A stretch of 11,631 nt of DNA from Candidatus Saccharimonadota bacterium (GCA_905373345.1 CAJPSU010000013.1:1-11631); one strand, 5' to 3'. Counted from the first letter of the stretch, positions 1 through 6,559 are shown. The notes: a model not told the origin generated them from the letters alone. Numbers and translations are program-made.

Positions 1-198
1 CAACAAATTCAACAGCAACGACAGCGCCAAGCTGTCGTACCTCCAGCAGTTACCCCTGCGCAAAGCCAAGCATCAGGCGTGTTCTTCCGAAACTGCAAAG
101 AAGCGCGCGCCGCTGGCTATAGCAATATGAGTCGCGGTACGCCTGGATACCTAGAAGAACTTGATCGTGACCACGACGGGATTGCGTGCGAGCGATAG
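1..198 (+). CDS. C-terminal end of an excalibur-domain (calcium-binding) protein, partial
   Basis: The window opens inside this reading frame; 65 codons are visible before the TAG at 196-198. The visible part starts with a Gln/Arg-rich and then Pro/Ala/Ser-rich linker. It ends in a compact excalibur domain: a Phe-Arg-Asn-Cys segment, a Gly-Tyr pair, and the terminal motif DRDHDGIACE, which is the family signature DxDxDGxxCE. The three Asp residues are the expected calcium ligands and the two Cys probably form a disulfide. Excalibur domains sit at the C-terminus of extracytoplasmic proteins, often after nuclease or SH3-like domains and a low-complexity linker, and this arrangement is seen here. 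The N-terminal part that would tell the enzyme class is outside the window, so the overall function is unknown. The domain call is firm. Confidence 0.85.
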   Translation, partial: QQIQQQRQRQAVVPPAVTPAQSQASGVFFRNCKEARAAGYSNMSRGTPGYLEELDRDHDGIACER

Positions 199-239
199 AT
201 AAGAGCGTGCTATCTGCAAAGTAGGGGTGCAGTTCTTAT
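199..239 (+). terminator. Weak stem-loop after the excalibur gene, possible transcript end
   Basis: ATAAGA (199-204) can pair with TCTTAT (234-239), and CTGC (214-217) with GCAG (229-232) inside it. The structure starts right after the stop codon, but no T-tract follows and the inner loop is asymmetric. It could be a poor terminator or an mRNA-end stabiliser; it may equally be chance pairing. The rest of 240-340 shows nothing recognisable. Confidence 0.2.
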
Positions 240-348
240 GCGTGAGATAAGGTTTAATAAAGAAGTGATAGTTAGTTGTTCGGGTATTGAATGATAGGGT
301 TATAGTATTGTTGTTGCTATTTACACCCAAGCTACTTATTAGTTGTTG

Positions 349-354
349 TATAAT
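349..354 (+). promoter_or_regulatory. -10 box (TATAAT) abutting the phosphoesterase start codon
   Basis: A perfect TATAAT lies at 349-354, preceded directly by TG. The ATG at 361 is 7 nt after the box, which is where transcription would be expected to start. No convincing -35 is seen at 16-18 bp; TTTACA at 320-325 is 23 bp away. There is no Shine-Dalgarno sequence between the box and the ATG. The simplest reading is a leaderless transcript starting at or next to the A of the ATG. Confidence 0.55.
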
Positions 355-360
355 AGCGAT

Positions 361-930
361 ATGAGAATACTTGCAATCGCTGACACGAATCCTCAACTAG
401 ATTACCCGCAGTTTGTTGCTGAACATGCTATAGATATCGTGATGACGCTAGGCGATTTGGATCGCTCGCAGCTTATCGGGTTAGAGCGTGTTACTACGCC
501 AAAGATCGGCGTGTATGGCAATCACTGTAGCGGTACGTATATGAATGAGTTTGGGATTGTTAATATGCATCTCAACGTATGGCAATGGCGTGGTGTGTCT
601 TTTGGCGGTTTCCAGGGGTGTGTTCGTTATAAAGAAAATCCTGACGCAATTATGTATACACAGCAAGAAGCACGTGAGCTGCTTGCAAGTATGCCGCCAG
701 TTGACGTGTTCTTAACGCATTGTCCGCCGCGTGGCATTAACGATGAGGAAGAATTAGCTCATCAAGGATTTGACGGCTTGCGTACTTATATAGAGCGTAC
801 GCCGCCGAAGTTACTGCTACATGGTCATACGTACCCAGCCGAAGCAACAATGGTGCGGCAGTTTGGTTCAACGCGGATTGAGTACGTACATAAGTATAAG
901 GTGATAGATATTGATTTAGGTGAAGCGTAA
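361..930 (+). CDS. Calcineurin-like metallophosphoesterase
   Basis: A 189-residue soluble protein of the two-metal calcineurin-like phosphoesterase fold. Visible motifs in order: IADTN (D8; the usual DxH is DxN here), LGDLD (D32), GNH (53-55), LTH (H120) and HGHTYP (H154, H156). These match motifs I-V that coordinate the two metals in this family. Length and motif spacing fit the small single-domain MJ0936/YfcE-like phosphodiesterases; the substrate cannot be read from sequence. The start is taken as ATG 361. An in-frame TTG at 343 would put the TATAAT box inside the coding region and is not preferred. The gene is followed after 38 bp by the first acetyltransferase in the same direction, so the two are probably cotranscribed. 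The N replacing the motif I histidine (residue 10) is unusual but D8 is kept, so activity remains plausible. Confidence 0.8.
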   Translation: MRILAIADTNPQLDYPQFVAEHAIDIVMTLGDLDRSQLIGLERVTTPKIGVYGNHCSGTYMNEFGIVNMHLNVWQWRGVSFGGFQGCVRYKENPDAIMYTQQEARELLASMPPVDVFLTHCPPRGINDEEELAHQGFDGLRTYIERTPPKLLLHGHTYPAEATMVRQFGSTRIEYVHKYKVIDIDLGEA

Positions 931-968
931 AAGACACCTATTCAATTACCTGAAACAGGGAGGCGATT

Positions 969-1649
969 ATGGCATTTGGACCAATCATGAAGTTAACGAC
1001 CGAATCTGGATTGAAACTGGAGCTTGCACCATTTACGCGCGAAGAAGTGTTAGTTTTTATCGCAGGGCTTCAAAAACAGAGCACCAACCAATATAATGGC
1101 ATGCTGCCGGTAACGGCAGAGATGGAGCAAGAGTGGTTTGACAAGAGGTCGAAAGAGAGCAATGTGATGCTGTGGGGCGTCTGGGTTGTTGAGCGTGATA
1201 AGAGGAAACTTATTGGCTACACAGAGATAAATGAAATTAGCCCTTTGGTACCAACTCAGCGTAACATTACACAGGGTTCTACGAGCATTACTCTGACTGA
1301 TAACAACTATTGGCGTATAGGTGTTGCAAGTGCAGCGCACTATGCTCGTACGTGGTACGCATTTGAGCAACTGGGGCTAGTTAGGTTAAGGTCGGCAGTT
1401 GCACAGGAAAACACTGCGAGCAGACGAGCGCTTGATAAAGTAGGATACTCTCATGTGTACGTTGAGCGAAATTTTCAGTTTATTGATGGACATTATGTTC
1501 ATGAAGATATGCTTGAGTGTCTCAACCCGGCGGATTGGGCATGGCGCTTATGGTGGGGCGATGATCGCCCATCGCGTAAAAATTTACAGGCACGCAAGAA
1601 GACAGAAGTGGCGCTGGCGTGGTCGCGTGAACACGTTGTGCTCCCTTGA
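969..1649 (+). CDS. GNAT family N-acetyltransferase (RimJ/RimL-like), first tandem copy
   Basis: A 226-residue protein with the layout of RimJ/RimL-type GNAT acetyltransferases, which move an acetyl group from acetyl-CoA to an amine. Seen: a strand with WGVWVVE (69-75), LIGYTEI (81-87), the acetyl-CoA-binding region around YWRIGVASAAH (114-124), the helix AFEQLGLVRLRS (131-142), then the N-x-x-S-x-x-A-L-x-x-x-G-Y segment ending at 160, typical of the family C-terminal half. A conserved tail shared with the next gene (CLNPADWAWR, WWG, DRP) extends past the usual GNAT end. The pyrophosphate loop reads WRIGVA rather than the family-like WGRGIA of its neighbour, losing one glycine. The start at ATG 969 is supported by GGGAGG at 958-963, 5 nt upstream. 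Substrate unknown. Confidence 0.85.
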   Translation: MAFGPIMKLTTESGLKLELAPFTREEVLVFIAGLQKQSTNQYNGMLPVTAEMEQEWFDKRSKESNVMLWGVWVVERDKRKLIGYTEINEISPLVPTQRNITQGSTSITLTDNNYWRIGVASAAHYARTWYAFEQLGLVRLRSAVAQENTASRRALDKVGYSHVYVERNFQFIDGHYVHEDMLECLNPADWAWRLWWGDDRPSRKNLQARKKTEVALAWSREHVVLP

Positions 1650-1753
1650 GGCGTGGGTGATGTGTAAGGTAACAAGTACTAGAAAGGATGACTATAGACG
1701 GTGAAATTATGTATATACATTCTTTGTATGCGGCGTGTCGTATAGAGATAGTG

Positions 1754-1774
1754 TATAATACAAATATATAGGAG
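1754..1774 (+). promoter_or_regulatory. Promoter -10 box and RBS for the second acetyltransferase
   Basis: TATAAT at 1754-1759 lies in the 131-bp gap between the two GNAT genes and is followed by AGGAG at 1770-1774, 6 nt before ATG 1781. No good -35 is seen at 16-18 bp, so the box is judged on the -10 alone. It suggests the second copy can be transcribed independently of the first with a very short leader. Confidence 0.55.
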
Positions 1775-1780
1775 TGCATT

Positions 1781-2449
1781 ATGGCATTTGGACCAATCAT
1801 GAAGTTAACGACCGAATCTGGGCTACAGCTGGAGCTTGCACCATTTACGCGCGAAGAAGCGACGACGTTTGCGGATGGTTTTGCGCATCACTCAGTTATT
1901 CAATATGTGACAAACCGCGTGCAGACGAAAGAAACTGAGGAAGAGTGGTATGACAAGATGATTAAGGATAGGACCTCGCGCGTGTGGGGGATCTGGGTGA
2001 TTGAAGAGAATGAGCGCCGACTTATCGGCAATAGCGCATTGACGGATATGGAGCTTCGTAAACATATTCGCCAGGCGGTTAGCGGTTCGGTGATCTGTGA
2101 TGCAAGCTACTGGGGCAGGGGAATCGCGAGTGCGTGCCACAAAGCGCGAACATATTTCGCGTTTGAACAATTAGGCTTGCATCGTATAAAATCGGCAGTG
2201 CTACAGCCGAACGGCGGTAGCCGCAAAGCACTGGAACGTAGCGGCTATACGCTTGTCTACACGGAGCGCAATGAGACGTTTGTTAATGGCACGCTCGTCC
2301 ATATGGATTGTTTAGAATGTCTTAATCCGGCAGACTGGGCATGGCGGCAGTGGTGGGGCAGCGACCGTCCAACTCAGAAAAGCTTGGAGGCGCGTAAGAG
2401 AACCGAGGCAGCATTGGAGTGGGCGCGGGAGAATGTTGAATTAGTATAA
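1781..2449 (+). CDS. GNAT family N-acetyltransferase (RimJ/RimL-like), second tandem copy
   Basis: A 222-residue paralogue of the preceding gene, with the same architecture. The acetyl-CoA loop YWGRGIASACH (110-120) is canonical for RimJ/RimL-like GNATs. It is followed by the FAFEQLGLHRIKSAV helix/strand (126-140), the N-x-x-S-x-x-A-L-x-x-x-G-Y segment ending near 157, and the shared tail with CLNPADWAWR, WWG and DRP. Similarity to copy one is strongest at the first 26 residues, the acetyl-CoA helix and the tail; the segment 27-105 has diverged a lot, which suggests different substrates. The first 79 nt are almost identical to those of copy one (see findings). It ends in TAA and is followed by an intrinsic terminator that also overlaps the end of the convergent Nudix gene. 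Substrate unknown. Confidence 0.88.
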   Translation: MAFGPIMKLTTESGLQLELAPFTREEATTFADGFAHHSVIQYVTNRVQTKETEEEWYDKMIKDRTSRVWGIWVIEENERRLIGNSALTDMELRKHIRQAVSGSVICDASYWGRGIASACHKARTYFAFEQLGLHRIKSAVLQPNGGSRKALERSGYTLVYTERNETFVNGTLVHMDCLECLNPADWAWRQWWGSDRPTQKSLEARKRTEAALEWARENVELV

Positions 2450-2484
2450 GTCTGCAGCTGTATTAGTGGGAGGACGCTAAAATG

Positions 2485-2513
2485 CTGGCGGAAAGGGAGC
2501 TCTGCTAGTTTTT
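2485..2513 (+). terminator. Intrinsic terminator after the acetyltransferase pair
   Basis: CTGGCGGA (2485-2492) pairs with TCTGCTAG (2501-2508) over 8 bp including two G-U pairs, with an 8-nt loop, directly followed by TTTTT (2509-2513). It lies 36 bp after the stop of the second GNAT gene and overlaps the stop codon of the convergent Nudix gene. On the minus strand the two wobbles become A-C mismatches, so it should act mainly on rightward transcription. Confidence 0.5.
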
Positions 2514-2984
2514 ATGTATTTCATGCAAATTATCAATAACAAGTGTTGAACGGTCGTTATTAGCATAACCCGCAAGATCAATTGACTGCAAAAACTCGGG
2601 ATAGAGCGTGACGCTAGCAGGATCGACGAATTCGCACACGGCGAGTTCTTCAGCGCCGTGGCTGGTGGTTTCGAGGTTGATGTTGATGAAGTCATCGGGG
2701 TTTTTGACGGCAAAGAAAAATTCTAGCTCTTCGGCGTAGCCGGCGCGCGCGGATGGGAATTGCTGAATAAATAATAGATTGCCAATGACGGCGTCTACGC
2801 CTGTTTCTTCGCGCAGCTCGCGTGCTAATCCGTCGACTAGCGATTCGCGCGGATCAAGTCCGCCGCCGGGCACAGCGTAATAGTGTGATATGTTGTCGCC
2901 ATGCTTGTGTTTAACAGCAAGTAGTTTACCATCTTTATAGATGATAGCGCGCACATTAACGCGCCGTCCAGTGTAGTGTTCCAT
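2505..2984 (-). CDS. Nudix hydrolase
   Basis: A 159-residue single-domain Nudix protein. Residues 41-63 match the Nudix box Gx5Ex7REUxEExGU exactly: G41, E47, R55, E56, E59, E60, G62 and a final Val. The glutamates bind the divalent metal that activates water for cleavage of a nucleoside diphosphate linked to another moiety. The strand before it (VRAIIYKDGKLLAVKH, 11-26) is the usual opening beta strand of the fold. Nothing in the sequence fixes the substrate; MutT/ADP-ribose/capping-type roles are all open. The start at the minus-strand ATG (2984-2982) is backed by AAGGAG at 2995-2990. The gene is transcribed away from pnp and converges on the GNAT pair. Confidence 0.9.
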   Translation of the reverse strand: MEHYTGRRVNVRAIIYKDGKLLAVKHKHGDNISHYYAVPGGGLDPRESLVDGLARELREETGVDAVIGNLLFIQQFPSARAGYAEELEFFFAVKNPDDFININLETTSHGAEELAVCEFVDPASVTLYPEFLQSIDLAGYANNDRSTLVIDNLHEIHKN

Positions 2985-3046
2985 AGACTCTCCTTGGTTT
3001 TTTAGTGATGATAACCAGAGGAACGGATGTTCATTCGTTACGATTC

Positions 3047-3052
3047 ATTGTA
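3047..3052 (-). promoter_or_regulatory. Possible -10 box (TACAAT) for the Nudix gene
   Basis: The minus strand reads TACAAT at 3052-3047, about 62 bp upstream of the Nudix start, in the divergent gap shared with pnp. No clear -35 is seen. It is a weak candidate only. Confidence 0.25.
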
Positions 3053-3073
3053 GCAGATACGCGGCGGGTGCGA

Positions 3074-3079
3074 TATAAT
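3074..3079 (+). promoter_or_regulatory. -10 box (TATAAT) of pnp
   Basis: A perfect TATAAT in the Nudix/pnp divergent gap. Transcription would start near 3086, only about 10 nt before the leader hairpin. The -35 region is poor (TAGCAG at 17 bp, TTGTAG at 20 bp), so the assignment rests on the -10 box and its placement. Confidence 0.5.
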
Positions 3080-3094
3080 AGAAGTGCAATAATT

Positions 3095-3174
3095 AGCAGA
3101 AAGTGATGGATATAAATTTTACTCTTTGCCTTTTAGGCAGATCGCGTAAAGTTTACACCTGTTACTATTCTGCT
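3095..3174 (+). promoter_or_regulatory. Long imperfect hairpin in the pnp 5' leader
   Basis: Three stacked helices can form one rod. 3095-3109 pairs with 3159-3174 (15 bp, one bulged A at 3167, some G-U). 3113-3122 pairs with 3146-3155 (10 bp). 3125-3130 pairs with 3136-3141 (6 bp, 5-nt loop). The rod ends 5 nt before AAAGGAG (3180-3186), the ribosome binding site of pnp. It would begin close to the predicted RNA 5' end. In Escherichia coli the pnp leader is also a double-stranded RNA processed by RNase III and then used by PNPase to repress its own synthesis. A similar role here is an inference from position and shape, not from sequence similarity. Confidence 0.6.
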
Positions 3175-3194
3175 GTAAGAAAGGAGCTCTGAAT

Positions 3195-5315
3195 ATGAGT
3201 ATTATTAACCCGAGTGGCAAAGAAATTTTCTCTGTCACGACTGATTTTTGCGGTCGTCCGCTCACGCTAGAAGTTAACCGCGTCGGTTTTCGTACGACGG
3301 GCAGCGTGTTGGTGCGCTACGGTGATACGGTGGTGCTGGGCAGTGCGCAAGTTGGTTCGCGACCAGTGACGCTGGACTATTTTCCCTTGAGCATTGACTA
3401 TGAAGAAAAGTTTTATGCAGCCGGCAAGATATCGGGTAGTCGATTTATTAAGCGCGAAGGTCGCCCGAGCGACGATGCGGTATTGGTTGGGCGGTTGATT
3501 GATCGCCCGATTCGCCCGCTATTTCCGAAAGGCTATCGCCAGGAGGTGCAGGTGGTAGCAACGGTGCTGAGCATGGATCCGGCATTCCGTCCTGATGTAA
3601 TTGCGATGATTGCGGCGTCAAGCGCGCTTATGCTAACTGGTACGCCATTTGACGGACCGGTGGCGGGTTTGCGCGTTGGGCGCGTGAACGGCGAGTTTAA
3701 AGCGTTCTTAACACCAGAAGAGCGTGCGGCGAGCGACTTAGATTTGGTGGTCGCTGGTATTGAGCACGGCATCACGATGGTGGAGGCAGGTGCTAAAGAG
3801 GTGTCAGAAACTGTGATTGTCGATGCGATGACATGGGCGCACCAGATGATGCAGCCGGCAATACAACTACAAAAAGAATTAGCGGAGAAAGTAGCGCCTA
3901 TCACACAAGAATACGAGCTAGTGCTGCCAAATGAAACTGTTCAGGCGACGGCTGACGCCTGGGTTGACGGCAAGCTGGGCGAGAAAATCCGCCGTCCATA
4001 CCCAGAACGTAATGAAGTCGTCAACGAAATTCGTTGGCAGTTCCACGAGGAGATGGCAAAAGCCCTTGGCGGCGAAGTTGATTACGATGAGGTTCGCGAC
4101 GAATACGACGAAGCCTTCACGATGGCACTGCATAAAGACGTGCGTCGCGGTATCGTTGAAGATGGCGTGCGCCCTGATGGTCGTGCACTGACAGAAATCC
4201 GTCCGCTGTCAAGCGAGGTTGGCATTTTGCCGCGCGCCCATGGTTCGAGCCTGTTTACGCGCGGTGTGACACAAGGTATGAATATCGTGACGCTTGCACC
4301 GCTTAGTTACGCGCAGCTAGTTGATACAATGGAGCGGACTGACGACGAGCGGCGCTATATGCACCACTACAATGCACCAGGCTATACTGTCGGTGAAGTT
4401 AAGCGTATGGGCAGCCCGGGGCGCCGCGAGATCGGACATGGCTATCTGGCAGAACGTGCGCTTACTGCGGTTTTGCCGAGCGTTGAGGACTTTCCGTACG
4501 CGATTCGCAGCGTAACGGAAATTATGTCGCAGAACGGCTCAACGTCAATGGCGGCAACGTGTTCAAGCTGTCTCGCATTGATGGACGCTGGCGTGCCGCT
4601 GACGGCGCCAGTGAGCGGCATCGCGATGGGTTTGATGATGGATGGCGAGACGCCGTATGTGCTAAGCGATATTGCTGATGCTGAGGACTTTGCAGGTGAC
4701 ATGGACTTTAAAGTGACCGGTACAAGCAAGGGTATCACTGCCTTACAGATGGATATGAAGGTGCATGGTTTGCCAGTTGACGTACTGCGCCAGGCACTTG
4801 AGCAATCAAAGTCGGGGCGCGCCTTTATTTTGGAGCATATGCTAAGCATCCTGCCAGCTCCGCGCGAAACCCTCAGCCCGTACGCGCCGCGCATTGAAAA
4901 GCTAAAGATTAATCCAGACAAGATCGGCGCAGTTATCGGCAAGGGCGGCGAGGTGATCAACAAGATTACTGCCGAGACAGGTGCTGAGGTTGATATTAAA
5001 GAAGACGGCTTAATTACGGTGGCAAGCCCGGACGGCGAGTCAATTGCGAAAGCAGTTGCGTGGATTAAGCGTTTAGTTGAAGAGCCGGAAGTTGGTAAAA
5101 CGTATAGTGGTACAGTCGTTACAATTAAAGATTTTGGCGCATTTGTAAACATCTTACCGGGCGTCGATGGCATGCTCCATATTTCACAGCTATCAAATAA
5201 GCGCGTCGGCAAAGTGACGGATATATTGAAAGAGGGGCAGCACGTGCGCGTGAAGCTAACAGATATCGATGACCGCGGGCGTTTAAGCTTAACGATGAAG
5301 GACGTAGCACAGTGA
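3195..5315 (+). CDS. pnp: Polyribonucleotide nucleotidyltransferase (PNPase)
   Basis: A full-length 706-residue PNPase, the phosphate-dependent 3'-5' exoribonuclease that releases nucleoside diphosphates and normally works as a trimer. Domains in order: first RNase PH-like domain (about 10-150) with the RNA-channel motif FIKREGRPS (84-92) followed by RLIDRPIRPLF; an all-helical linker (about 200-320); the catalytic second RNase PH domain (about 325-555) with GRREIGHG (409-416), QNGSTSMA (446-453) and D498, D504, K506 in the place of E. coli D486, D492, K494; a KH domain (about 565-625) with GKGG; and an S1 domain (about 630-703) ending in RLSLTMKD. All expected catalytic and RNA-binding parts are present. 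The start ATG is fixed by AAAGGAG (3180-3186) 8 nt upstream. The stop is TGA followed at once by TAG. It is transcribed as a probable single gene with a structured leader. Confidence 0.98.
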   Translation: MSIINPSGKEIFSVTTDFCGRPLTLEVNRVGFRTTGSVLVRYGDTVVLGSAQVGSRPVTLDYFPLSIDYEEKFYAAGKISGSRFIKREGRPSDDAVLVGRLIDRPIRPLFPKGYRQEVQVVATVLSMDPAFRPDVIAMIAASSALMLTGTPFDGPVAGLRVGRVNGEFKAFLTPEERAASDLDLVVAGIEHGITMVEAGAKEVSETVIVDAMTWAHQMMQPAIQLQKELAEKVAPITQEYELVLPNETVQATADAWVDGKLGEKIRRPYPERNEVVNEIRWQFHEEMAKALGGEVDYDEVRDEYDEAFTMALHKDVRRGIVEDGVRPDGRALTEIRPLSSEVGILPRAHGSSLFTRGVTQGMNIVTLAPLSYAQLVDTMERTDDERRYMHHYNAPGYTVGEVKRMGSPGRREIGHGYLAERALTAVLPSVEDFPYAIRSVTEIMSQNGSTSMAATCSSCLALMDAGVPLTAPVSGIAMGLMMDGETPYVLSDIADAEDFAGDMDFKVTGTSKGITALQMDMKVHGLPVDVLRQALEQSKSGRAFILEHMLSILPAPRETLSPYAPRIEKLKINPDKIGAVIGKGGEVINKITAETGAEVDIKEDGLITVASPDGESIAKAVAWIKRLVEEPEVGKTYSGTVVTIKDFGAFVNILPGVDGMLHISQLSNKRVGKVTDILKEGQHVRVKLTDIDDRGRLSLTMKDVAQ

Positions 5316-5346
5316 TAGTATATTGCGCGCTGCGACATCTTGGTAA

Positions 5347-5359
5347 ACTGCTATATGCA
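5347..5359 (+). terminator. Short stem-loop after pnp, weak terminator candidate
   Basis: ACTGC and GCAGT pair around a 5-nt TATAT loop about 30 bp after the pnp stop. The stem has only 5 bp, and the T-rich stretch (TTTT at 5371-5374) is about 10 nt further on. The call is tentative; some read-through into the next gene is possible. Confidence 0.2.
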
Positions 5360-5373
5360 GTAGATTATCCTTT

Positions 5374-5409
5374 TGCTATAATAAGCTAAAACAATATAGG
5401 TAAGGGGGA
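5374..5409 (+). promoter_or_regulatory. Extended -10 promoter and RBS of the proline-rich membrane protein gene
   Basis: TGCTATAAT at 5374-5382 is a perfect extended -10 element; such promoters do not need a -35 and none is evident. The predicted start near 5389 leaves a leader of about 23 nt containing the G-rich ribosome binding site GGGGGA (5404-5409), which is close to the ATG at 5412. The same TGCTATAAT occurs upstream of rnj. Confidence 0.65.
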
Positions 5410-5411
5410 AT

Positions 5412-6338
5412 ATGAATAACCAGCCAACACCACCGATGTTGCAGACGCCGCCACCTGCGCAGCCAGTCAATGGTCAACCGCCGGCGCCGCAAACCGGACA
5501 ACCTTTTCCGGCGCCGATGCCGGGAGCTCCAATGCAATCAATGCAACCGCCAATGATGCCTGGCCAGATGCCAAAAAGGGGTATGAGCAAAGGGCTGTTG
5601 TGGGGAATTATCGGGGGAAGTATCGCGCTTGTGCTGTTAATCGTTAGTATCGTCGTTGCGGTTATACTGCTTAGCGGCCCAAGTAAGCAAGACTATAAAG
5701 ATGCCGCTAAAATGATGTCTGATTTTAAATATTCCGACAATCTGGAAAAAGGGATATCGAAGACGAAAGACGCGAGCCAAGTTAAGAAGGCTATAGAAGG
5801 TGCTTTGACGGAGGCGGACGCTCACTTCAATAAGCTTGAAAAAACAAAAGCGATGCGTGATCCGGAGGTAAAGAAACTATATCAGGAGTACCGTAGCGAG
5901 TATAATAAAGCAAAACAACTACTGCAGAGGTTTGTGAACGTATATCCAGACTACGTAAGCTCTATAGAAGTTTGTAATGGCACGTCTGTCGGATACGTCT
6001 CATATTTTGATAAGACTGGCGCTCAAGCTGGCGAGGAGTTTGACAAAAGTATTGCAGACTGCTCGAAGGTACTGAATAAGATGAAAAATTCCGATGACAG
6101 CGATACGAAGAAATACGCTGAAACAATGATCAGCTACTATAATAGTTTGAGAGAATACTACGTCACGATGGCGAACATTTATTCGTCGAAGGACTATACT
6201 ACGAAATTGCCGAAGTACCCTAATCTTCCGGATGTAAAGGATCCGGTGAGTAGTGTAACAGATGATCTTGATAAATATGGTTTATCTAATAAGGAACAAG
6301 ATCTTTATAATTTATTGTTGAAAAAAGCTAAAGAGTAA
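5412..6338 (+). CDS. Proline-rich single-pass membrane protein of unknown function
   Basis: A 308-residue protein that I do not recognise. Residues 1-56 are low complexity, rich in Pro, Gln, Met and Ala, with almost no charge. A short positive stretch (K55, R56, K60) precedes one strong hydrophobic segment at about 61-88. Residues 90-308 are hydrophilic and largely helical in character, with many Lys, Asp, Ser and Tyr, and two cysteines (C188, C217) that could form a disulfide. By the positive-inside rule, the Pro-rich tail is cytoplasmic and the 220-residue C-terminal domain is outside. Proline-rich N-tails followed by one membrane segment are common in small actinobacterial and Saccharibacteria membrane proteins, but no named family can be assigned. 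It has its own promoter and no partner gene nearby; the 850-bp region after it has no plausible continuation of the operon. Confidence 0.85.
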   Translation: MNNQPTPPMLQTPPPAQPVNGQPPAPQTGQPFPAPMPGAPMQSMQPPMMPGQMPKRGMSKGLLWGIIGGSIALVLLIVSIVVAVILLSGPSKQDYKDAAKMMSDFKYSDNLEKGISKTKDASQVKKAIEGALTEADAHFNKLEKTKAMRDPEVKKLYQEYRSEYNKAKQLLQRFVNVYPDYVSSIEVCNGTSVGYVSYFDKTGAQAGEEFDKSIADCSKVLNKMKNSDDSDTKKYAETMISYYNSLREYYVTMANIYSSKDYTTKLPKYPNLPDVKDPVSSVTDDLDKYGLSNKEQDLYNLLLKKAKE

Positions 6339-6340
6339 AT

Positions 6341-6422
6341 GTCTATAGTAAAAATAGACGGCGTGCCTTTATGCGCCGACCCGAGAGAAGTTTAAGCAGT
6401 TTGCTTAGTCTCTGGGGAGTAT
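6341..6422 (+). other. Cluster of three stem-loops downstream of the membrane protein gene
   Basis: Three consecutive hairpins can form. The first is GTCTAT (6342-6347) with ATAGAC (6355-6360), loop of 7. The second is a CGGCG/CGCCG stem inside 6359-6379. The third is a longer compound hairpin at about 6381-6418, with outer AGAGA/TCTCT flanked by a CCC/GGG pairing and inner TAAGCA/TGCTTA around a GTT loop. None has a T-tract on the plus strand, so they are not standard terminators. They may protect the 3' end of the upstream mRNA or belong to a structured RNA. Confidence 0.4.
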
Positions 6423-6490
6423 AAACACAACTTCAGTAAGCTAACTCAGATATACGAACTATAAAGTCTAAGCGTAACAAACTAACCAAG

Positions 6491-6525
6491 AAAAAATATT
6501 CCGGTGGCGTTAGTTACCGGAATAT
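6491..6525 (-). terminator. Leftward intrinsic terminator T2
   Basis: Perfect 10-bp inverted repeat, ATATTCCGGT (6496-6505) and ACCGGAATAT (6516-6525), with a 10-nt loop. Read on the minus strand the stem is followed directly by a T-run (the A-run 6491-6496 on the plus strand). There is no T-tract on the plus side. So it is oriented to stop leftward transcription, yet no leftward gene is visible upstream of it. Confidence 0.6.
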
Positions 6526-6559
6526 ACTGGTATTTGGTGTTGTGTTGAAGGGCTAAGGT

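Noticed and set aside
343..360. TTG at 343 as start of the phosphoesterase
   Set aside because: It would place the TATAAT box inside the gene and add six residues before the conserved N-terminal strand.
1647..1670. Alternative genetic code (TGA as glycine, as in Gracilibacteria/SR1)
   Set aside because: TGA ends the first GNAT gene and pnp at the expected protein ends, and no conserved glycine in the visible genes is encoded by TGA.
4442..5338. A 298-codon open frame on the minus strand inside pnp
   Set aside because: It is antisense to the conserved KH, S1 and catalytic parts of PNPase, has serine-rich low-complexity composition typical of a shadow frame, and has no ribosome binding site or homology I can recognise.
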